Below, one piece after another: positions 35,101 to 39,729 of a DNA stretch of 39,729 nt; position 1 is the stretch's first letter, and every line of letters begins with the position of its first letter. The position numbers and the translations under genes are program-made. The DNA lies in the NCBI GenBank assembly GCA_023954815.1, contig JAGSHB010000036.1, positions 1 through 39,729 of the forward strand. The letters run 5' to 3'. A model generated the notes under the pieces. It was not told the DNA's origin. It was given only the letters and a program-made list of their open reading frames with translations, and did not search any database. This DNA is from Myxococcales bacterium (lineage in GTDB: Bacteria > Myxococcota_A > UBA9042).

Positions 35101-35368
35101 TCGCTCCGCCAAGTTCCCGGACGATGGCGTACGCGACTTCCGCTACAGCCACGGTCCCATCATGCGGATGGTGATTGCCCTGCATGGCGATGACAAAGTC
35201 GAGGGCGTGAACATCCTGCCGGGCGGTCAGTCGGCGCTCAATGACTCGCCGAATTTCGCTGACCAGATCCGACTGTGGCTCGCCAACACCGCACAGCCGA
35301 TGCGCTTTTCGGTATCCGATGTGGTTGGCGGAGCGATCGGCAGAGAGGTGTACGAGGCAGCAGAGTAG
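32123..35368 (+). CDS. Penicillin-acylase-family amidase, predicted lipoprotein
   Basis: A 1,081-residue N-terminal-nucleophile hydrolase. The ATG at 32123 has GGAG six bases upstream; the open frame begins 34 codons earlier without signal features. A signal peptide (about 12-29) ends GAMGC, suggesting lipidation at C30, followed by an Asp/Gly/Thr-rich spacer. The alpha part shows NVPHIYAENEGDLARVHGF and RDRYFLIDMMRR. GEFGSNIWVVSG places the predicted autocatalytic cleavage site and nucleophile at S353. ASDGHLALQVPSLFW and VNANND (oxyanion-hole Asn region) support the fold. The family cleaves amide bonds in substrates such as beta-lactams and acyl-homoserine lactones, so quorum quenching is possible but not shown. 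It is longer than typical members of about 750-850 residues. Confidence 0.93.
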   Translation: MTPPIHTDARRMRLTLSLVCAMLWVGAMGCSGDEPGKADNDAGTSVDGTRSDGTPGDGTSVQPNEAQKAQLKAISESERWQIPGLSAEVWVVRTEANVPHIYAENEGDLARVHGFVAARDRYFLIDMMRRLGLGRLTEVFGSVALGSDLNSRGTGMSHVAERVLSMMSPEMKAVMEAYAVGINTYIALVAAKKLPPPSELKLAAPLLGYKSPSDAMKPFTLKDMAGVLTVILFQQGYETEDLRRAKVRQQLETAGKGTANAALRKKGLIDDVFRAVAPIEPVTTTPGYGVNGAGGQGAGGKTDDPNRMPYPVTKQARPLFGGHVPDSVFDRIEHRLGELTTALGKAERGEFGSNIWVVSGKKAKGGAALLASDGHLALQVPSLFWRVGIDTRVLGGGNTHQLGLTFAGMPMVGAGTNGDVAWSNTYLYSDITDYYREKLKLDSKGRPVSSRFGKEDKPLQAIDEVYEIANIALLNSVGGKQTWTRWELFDGRRLVGIEGRPATEEELAGTKKLGAGESIVAMLGDFIVPKDMDGDGTIVGISMDLTTLDVADTAGAVWGMGHSADVASFRSFGNRLVGWAQNMMVTDDQGDILYTGYNATPCRNYLERTKDGHFADDANPRLLIDGSKYRGFEIPVKDGVVDEAPGKKDPYKCIIPFDAWPVALNPKEGYIVNANNDFGNTSIDGKLGNDTWYLGGPWVLGYRAKTITDHVAAAVGDGSADVQKMSAIQGTQTSPLGAQFVPAMLGAIAKAKAAGAATGEADKRLHALYLAEQATMDVVSSRLSAWQKSGYPASSGVETFYNQPSAQDKANSVATMLFNAWTTEVLHRLFDKSGASFGAMVALRGVGNLLAGRGAKNPKNQAGWDKATGENVLFDLPETQIVERSDEVLLLALTDALTRLRAKPVEPGLGGFGTWDVDQWRWGLRHMLHLDSILASFLVGVPGLGTLTEMFAITTKTVPLADEVVIGDPRYKLLGFPRPGDYGAVDAAHPHAIRSAKFPDDGVRDFRYSHGPIMRMVIALHGDDKVEGVNILPGGQSALNDSPNFADQIRLWLANTAQPMRFSVSDVVGGAIGREVYEAAE
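32261..32305 (+). repeat. 15-base tandem repeat in the lipoprotein spacer
   Basis: GATGGGACC recurs at 32261, 32276 and 32291, exactly 15 bases apart, with variable six-base fillers. It encodes three DGT-type units in the acidic spacer just after the lipidation site of the penicillin-acylase-family protein. Confidence 0.8.
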
Positions 35369-35580
35369 CCACATTCAGCTGCGCGAATTGAACCAAATTA
35401 CGCCGAGCAGCGTCGCCCCAACCTGAGCGCGTCCATGCGCCGAAGCAGTTGAACTCCTGGCAGTTTCGCGTGGGTGACATGCGCTTGTGGGCACGATTGA
35501 ACTGATGCATAGTCCCCCCGCTCGCCAGCGATGCTGATGACGCTCCTCAGGGCGGGCCTCACGCCGCATAGAGGTCGTTC

Positions 35581-37281
35581 GTGCCCCCACAACACCAGCC
35601 AGAGCTTTGGGCCTCAGGGCGACCGCGACTGCTGCTCCGACTTGGCGCAGCGCTACTGACCGCGTGGTTTCTCGTTGGCGCCTGGCCCCAAGGGCCGGTG
35701 GAGTGCGACGGTGTGCGCCTAGCCATCAGCGCCGACCATATTCGTGAAAACGGGCGCTCGAATCACGACCGGGCGTACGTCTGGGAAGGCACTTCGGGCA
35801 CCTACGCGCTGCTGATGGCGGCACAAGAACTGACGGGGGGCGACGCCTACAAGACCTACGCGTGGCTGTCGACGATTGCGGGCCTCGTGTTCCTCCTTTT
35901 TGCGGCGCTCATCGCTGGCCAACTCGCCGGGGCTCCCTGGGAGCTGGCCCTGATTGTCGTCTTGCTCGTCTTTCAAGAAGCAGGCGCCAACCTCGCTTAT
36001 CCGAACAGCAACATCATCGCGGCTGCGGCGCTCGGTGTTGGCTGGTGGGTCGTGTTTCGGGCCCAAACGCTTCCTGCGATCGCGGCCGGGGCCTTGTTTT
36101 TCGGTCTCGCTGGCTGGTGTCGGGCTGACGCAGCGACCATGGCCTTTGCGATGGCCGCAGCCACCCTGCGGCCGGACATGGGCCGGCAGTGGCTCGTCCG
36201 AATCTCCGTTGTTGGCGTCGTCACCGGCGCCATCGTGTTTGGCGGCATGGCCTTGATGGGTGCCGAGGTCGGGGTTCTGCTCGAGACCCTCAGCAAGGTC
36301 AGCGCTGTGACGGTGCGCGGCACTCCGGGCGCAGGCCTGCTCGCCTCACCCCAAGTCCGGTCGAATCTGGCCTTTTTCTCCGTTGCGTCCGTACTGGGCA
36401 CGTTGATCGGATGGGGGCTCTGGGCCAAACAGCGTAACTGGCGGCCATTGGTCGCCAGTCTCGCGGGCGTCATCCCCGTCGCGATGTTCTATGTCCCCAA
36501 GGTCACGACGCCCAAACAGCTCGGGTATCTGATTCCCTTCGCTGCGGCGAGTTGCGTGTACGTCGTCGTGCGAACCGCTCAGGCGCAGGCGCAGACACGC
36601 CGACGCATCGCCTGGGCGGCCATAGCTGTGGTGGTGCTCGGTCAGGGCTTGATCGGATTGCGCGTGCACATGCGCTCCAAGCCCTGGGGTTTTTACGAGG
36701 GACTGTCACTCGCCACAATCGGCCCATGGCACCCCCGAAGTGGGCCATTTTCGCCCGTCTCCGTCGAGTTGGGTCCCGGTACAATCATCCCCACGGATGA
36801 CGGGCTGCGCTTGGCAACCGGCACGTTCTTCTATCCTTGGTTTGCCCATGACAAGAAGGCGGCACGGGCGCAGCGGATGACGGTACTGACGGCACGCGTC
36901 GCCGAGATGCAAGACGGACAAGCGGCATTCGCAGGCACCTGCGATGGCCAGTGGTGGTTCGGATTGGCGGCCAACCGCGCTGGCTTCAGCTACGCCAAGG
37001 AACTGCCCGTGTCCAAGACCATGCGGCGCGGACATATCTGGGAGATGCAGCACGCAGACGGCCGCCGCATCAAGATCTACAGTGGCTGGCTGGCGGACTA
37101 CGATCTGGACTACTTTCGGCGAGTCGGCGCCGACGAGGGTATCTACGTCCTGGGATCCAATCGAGAGCGGGCTGCGCTGCTCAAACAGGTGCCGGCAGCG
37201 AAGCGGATCTGTGGCATGTCTGGGTATTCCCCGGTGGGCGCGTACGATGTGAAACTTGGTCCGCGGCGTGATTCGAAATGA
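35581..37281 (+). CDS. Polytopic membrane protein, possibly GT-C-type glycosyltransferase
   Basis: A 566-residue protein. The GTG start follows AGAGGT at five bases. Residues about 15-370 contain roughly eight to ten hydrophobic helices. The first periplasmic loop has CDGVRLAISADHIRENG, and a later loop has an Asp/Arg-containing GWCRADAAT. A soluble C-terminal region (about 375-566) follows. The topology recalls GT-C glycosyltransferases (PMT/ArnT-like) that use lipid-linked sugars, and the two downstream genes make activated sugars, which supports a glycan role. No decisive catalytic motif was recognised, so the function is tentative. The gap to rmlA is about 100-130 bases. Confidence 0.65.
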   Translation: MPPQHQPELWASGRPRLLLRLGAALLTAWFLVGAWPQGPVECDGVRLAISADHIRENGRSNHDRAYVWEGTSGTYALLMAAQELTGGDAYKTYAWLSTIAGLVFLLFAALIAGQLAGAPWELALIVVLLVFQEAGANLAYPNSNIIAAAALGVGWWVVFRAQTLPAIAAGALFFGLAGWCRADAATMAFAMAAATLRPDMGRQWLVRISVVGVVTGAIVFGGMALMGAEVGVLLETLSKVSAVTVRGTPGAGLLASPQVRSNLAFFSVASVLGTLIGWGLWAKQRNWRPLVASLAGVIPVAMFYVPKVTTPKQLGYLIPFAAASCVYVVVRTAQAQAQTRRRIAWAAIAVVVLGQGLIGLRVHMRSKPWGFYEGLSLATIGPWHPRSGPFSPVSVELGPGTIIPTDDGLRLATGTFFYPWFAHDKKAARAQRMTVLTARVAEMQDGQAAFAGTCDGQWWFGLAANRAGFSYAKELPVSKTMRRGHIWEMQHADGRRIKIYSGWLADYDLDYFRRVGADEGIYVLGSNRERAALLKQVPAAKRICGMSGYSPVGAYDVKLGPRRDSK

Positions 37282-37414
37282 CAGCGTTGCGGCACGATTT
37301 TTCGGGGCGATTTGATCATCTGGCGGATCCCGGGCATCCAAGTTCCGCGCGAACAACACGGAACCAACGGCGAGTGGGGTAGTTGTGACAACGAACGATA
37401 ACAAGGGCGGTAAC

Positions 37415-38296
37415 GTGAAAGGCATTATCTTGGCTGGCGGGCTTGGCACGCGGCTGTATCCGCTGACGAATGTGGCGAGCAAGCAGCTGCAACCAATCTA
37501 CAACAAGCCGATGATTTACTATCCGCTGACGACGCTCATCCTGTCGGGTGTACGTGAGATCATGCTGATTTCCTCACCGCACGACATCCCGCGCTTTCAA
37601 GATCTGCTCGGTGATGGCAGCCGTTGGGGTGTCTCGCTGCACTACGCGACGCAAGCCGAACCCAAGGGCATCGCCGAGGCGCTGGTCATCGGTCAGGAGT
37701 TCATCGGTGACGACTCGGTCTTCTTGATGCTGGGGGACAACCTCATCTACGGCCGTTTGGAGTTCCTGCGTAATGGCATCGCTGGCAACGGCGAGGGGGC
37801 GACCATCTTCGGCTACCGCGTCGCTGATCCGCACGCGTTTGGCGTGGTGGAGTTCGATGCGGACTACAAAGTGCTCTCGATCGAGGAAAAGCCCGCAAAA
37901 CCGCGCTCAAACTGGGCCGTACCCGGGCTGTACGTCTACGGACCCGGGGCGGCGGCCCGCGCTGCAGCCTTGGAACCATCCGCCCGAGGCGAGTTGGAGA
38001 TCACCGATCTGAACCGCAGCTACCTCGCCGACGGCGCGCTGAAGGCCATCCCGATGGGTCGTGGTATTGCGTGGCTCGACACCGGCACGCCGGAGAACCT
38101 GCTCGACGCCGCGAATTTCGTTCACAGCATCGAAACGCGGACTGGATTCCTGGTTGGGTCACCAGAAGAAGCAGCATTTCGTCGGGGATTTATCGGCCTC
38201 GACGCGTTTGAAGCGCTCGTCGACTCGATGCCCAAGAGTTCCGCCTATCGCCAAAGCCTCGATGGCGTGGTGGCAGAAGCCCGTCAGGACTGGTAA
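37415..38296 (+). CDS. rmlA: Glucose-1-phosphate thymidylyltransferase
   Basis: A 293-residue nucleotidyltransferase that makes dTDP-glucose from dTTP and glucose-1-phosphate. The signature KGIILAGGLGTRLYPLT starts at residue 2. QPIYNKPMIYYPL, LMLGDNLIYG and WLDTGTPENL are RmlA landmarks. The GTG at 37415 gives the standard family length and N-terminus. An alternative GTG at 37385 adds ten hydrophilic residues and has a GGGG run in front, so the start is not settled. It is followed 125 bases later by wecE. No rmlB (dTDP-glucose 4,6-dehydratase) is present here, though it is needed to link the two steps. Confidence 0.93.
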   Translation: MKGIILAGGLGTRLYPLTNVASKQLQPIYNKPMIYYPLTTLILSGVREIMLISSPHDIPRFQDLLGDGSRWGVSLHYATQAEPKGIAEALVIGQEFIGDDSVFLMLGDNLIYGRLEFLRNGIAGNGEGATIFGYRVADPHAFGVVEFDADYKVLSIEEKPAKPRSNWAVPGLYVYGPGAAARAAALEPSARGELEITDLNRSYLADGALKAIPMGRGIAWLDTGTPENLLDAANFVHSIETRTGFLVGSPEEAAFRRGFIGLDAFEALVDSMPKSSAYRQSLDGVVAEARQDW

Positions 38297-38421
38297 TTTC
38301 CGCCGCCGCCCAACGGCTTCGCTCGGCCGCGCTTCGCCGATCAGGCCGCGCACGTGTCCGCGGTAGCGAGGCCCCCGGAGGCCCGGACCGAACAAACGCC
38401 CACGCCCCAGGAGCCAGTGGC

Positions 38422-39573
38422 ATGACAGATTCAGCCCAAATCCACTTTCATGTGCCCTTCTTGACGGGACGAGAGCGGGGCTACATCGACGAGGTCTTCG
38501 ACAACCGTAGATTCAGCGGAAACGGCCCGTTTTCACAGCGTTGTCAGCGTTGGCTGGAAGACTACACCGACGCAAAATTCGCTCTGATGACGCACTCCTG
38601 CACAGGCGCGCTTGAGCTGGCAGCCATGGTCGCGGGCTTGGGGGTGGGCGACGAAGTGATCCTGCCGTCGTATACGTTTGTGAGCACCGCGACCTCCATC
38701 ATGCGTACGGGCGCGACGCCCATCTTCTGCGAGATCGATCCCGCAACGATGACCATGGACTTGGAGGATGCCGCACGGCGGATCACGCCGCGTACACGCG
38801 CGCTGCTACCCGTACACTATGGCGGTGTGGGTGCCGACATGAAGGCCGTGATGGCCCTCGCGGAAAAGCACGACCTCAAGGTCATCGAGGACGCCGCTCA
38901 GGGGTTGGGTGCGAGTCGTCATGGGGAGAAACTCGGCAATATCGGGGCTCTCGCGGCGCTCTCGTTCCACGAGACCAAGAACGTACACTGTGGCCTTGGC
39001 GGCGCGCTCCTCATCAACGACGCATCGCTATTTGAGCGCGCCGAGAACATCTGGGAGCGCGGTACGGATCGGTCCAAGTTCTTCAAAGGCCTTGTCGACA
39101 AATACTCGTGGGTAGAGCTGGGCTCGAGCTTTTACCCCTCTGAACTGCAATCGGCGTTCTTGCTGGCACAGTTCGAGGGCATCGACGAGGGCGCAGAGCA
39201 GCGAGCCTCCCTGTGGAATCACTACCATGAGGGCCTCGCGCCGCTGGAAGCAGACGGGCTCCTCCATCGCCCTGTCGTACCGGAAGATGCCGTGACCAAC
39301 CATCACTGCTACTGGATCCGCTTGCCCACGCCCGCTCACGCCGATGATGTGCGCAAACAGGTCAACGCCCGCGGCATCTCCGTGGTGATCCACTACGTAC
39401 CGCTGCACGGCTCGACCATGGGCCAACGGCTAGGATGGCGCCCCGAGGATCTGCCCAAGACGGTTCACTCCGCTGGTAGCTTGTTGCGGTTGCCGGTTCA
39501 CCAACTCGTGGGTGAGGCCGAGCGCGCGCGCGTCGTCGAGACCATCACTGAGGTGGTCCGAGACGTCGTCTAG
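38422..39573 (+). CDS. wecE: dTDP-4-amino-4,6-dideoxygalactose transaminase (WecE-like)
   Basis: A 383-residue PLP-dependent sugar aminotransferase of the DegT/DnrJ/EryC1 family, very close in layout to E. coli WecE (376 residues). Landmarks are SCTGALELAAMV, PSYTFVSTATS, the PVHYGGVG and EDAAQGLGA segments, and SFHETKN, where K186 is the predicted PLP-binding lysine. The later GTDRSKFF and DKYSWVELGSS also match. It transfers an amino group to dTDP-4-keto-6-deoxyglucose, giving dTDP-4-amino-4,6-dideoxygalactose, a precursor of Fuc4NAc-type surface sugars. GGAG lies eight bases before the ATG. The C4 stereochemistry of the product is inferred from WecE similarity. Confidence 0.9.
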   Translation: MTDSAQIHFHVPFLTGRERGYIDEVFDNRRFSGNGPFSQRCQRWLEDYTDAKFALMTHSCTGALELAAMVAGLGVGDEVILPSYTFVSTATSIMRTGATPIFCEIDPATMTMDLEDAARRITPRTRALLPVHYGGVGADMKAVMALAEKHDLKVIEDAAQGLGASRHGEKLGNIGALAALSFHETKNVHCGLGGALLINDASLFERAENIWERGTDRSKFFKGLVDKYSWVELGSSFYPSELQSAFLLAQFEGIDEGAEQRASLWNHYHEGLAPLEADGLLHRPVVPEDAVTNHHCYWIRLPTPAHADDVRKQVNARGISVVIHYVPLHGSTMGQRLGWRPEDLPKTVHSAGSLLRLPVHQLVGEAERARVVETITEVVRDVV

Positions 39574-39593
39574 CTGCCCGGCGCGCCCGGCAG
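39574..39593. terminator. GC stem-loop between wecE and dinB
   Basis: Immediately after the wecE stop, CTGCCCGGC (39574-39582) can pair with GCCCGGCAG (39585-39593), eight pairs with one C-C mismatch. It lies between two convergent genes, so it may terminate both. There is no T tract. Confidence 0.45.
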
Positions 39594-39612
39594 GTCTGCA
39601 GCCCAATCCTAG

Positions 39613-39729
39613 CTATACTGCCGTTTTCTCTGGGTCTTCGAACAGCCACAGCTGTCTGGGGTCGCCCGTGCGGGTGTTCGTGAGCGTCCCGCCGCTGAGC
39701 CGCACGCCGATGCCCAACAGGCGCACCGG
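39613..39729 (-). CDS. dinB: DNA polymerase IV, C-terminal end only
   Basis: The last 38 codons of a minus-strand gene running off the right edge. The peptide reads PVRLLGIGVRLSG at its start and has QLWLFEDPEK near the end. Y-family DNA polymerase IV proteins end in just this way: a conserved RLLGV-like strand of the little-finger domain, then a QLxLF motif that binds the beta sliding clamp. DinB performs translesion DNA synthesis. The TAG stop is at 39613-39615, 40 bases from the convergent wecE stop. Confidence 0.72.
   Translation of the reverse strand, partial: PVRLLGIGVRLSGGTLTNTRTGDPRQLWLFEDPEKTAV

Noticed and set aside
37282-37414. GTTCCG/CGGAAC inverted repeat upstream of rmlA as a terminator
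   Set aside because: Only six pairs with an 11-base loop, at a level expected by chance in this sequence.

Overview
The window is a GC-rich stretch of a Gram-negative bacterial chromosome. GTG starts are common, Shine-Dalgarno sites are strong, and genes lie on both strands with no integrase, transposase, tRNA, rRNA or CRISPR array that I can see. Several secreted lipoproteins carry Asp/Ala/Thr-rich spacers straight after the lipidated cysteine, and there is a 2,097-residue protein packed with cysteine-rich repeats. Both traits are familiar from Myxococcota, Bradymonadota and related 'deltaproteobacterial' lineages, so I place the organism there by inference; no phylogenetic marker was tested.

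Positions 1-9950 are mixed. They hold a truncated Asp-rich lipoprotein, cinA, a cytosolic PAS hybrid histidine kinase, a VF530-type small DNA-binding protein, an AI-2E/PerM-type permease followed by rph, a SAM-dependent methyltransferase-like gene, a second Asp-rich lipoprotein, and msrA. Positions 9955-18726 form a nitrous oxide respiration locus on the minus strand. Reading downstream it is nosZ, then nosR-nosD-nosF-nosY-nosL and a lipoprotein cytochrome c. The nosR-D-F-Y-L genes overlap by 1-4 bases at each junction. nosZ and nosR each have an FNR/DNR-type box upstream (perfect for nosZ, one base off the FNR form for nosR), so two anaerobically controlled transcripts are likely. NosZ, NosL and the cytochrome all look lipid-anchored, which suggests a membrane-tethered N2O reductase pathway.

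Positions 18779-30113 hold three large co-oriented exported proteins: a P-domain/C1q-like/fibrinogen-like protein, an Ig-like plus vWA lipoprotein, and the giant Cys-rich/propeller/LamG lipoprotein. Their domains suggest adhesion or surface recognition. This is the least explained part of the window.

Positions 30491-39729 hold a Baeyer-Villiger-type flavin monooxygenase divergent from a large lipoprotein penicillin-acylase-family amidase, then a polytopic membrane protein, rmlA and wecE (nucleotide-activated amino-deoxysugar synthesis for surface glycans), and the C-terminal end of dinB running off the right edge. Several start codons were moved from the longest-ORF position because a clear ribosome binding site or family alignment favours an internal start.
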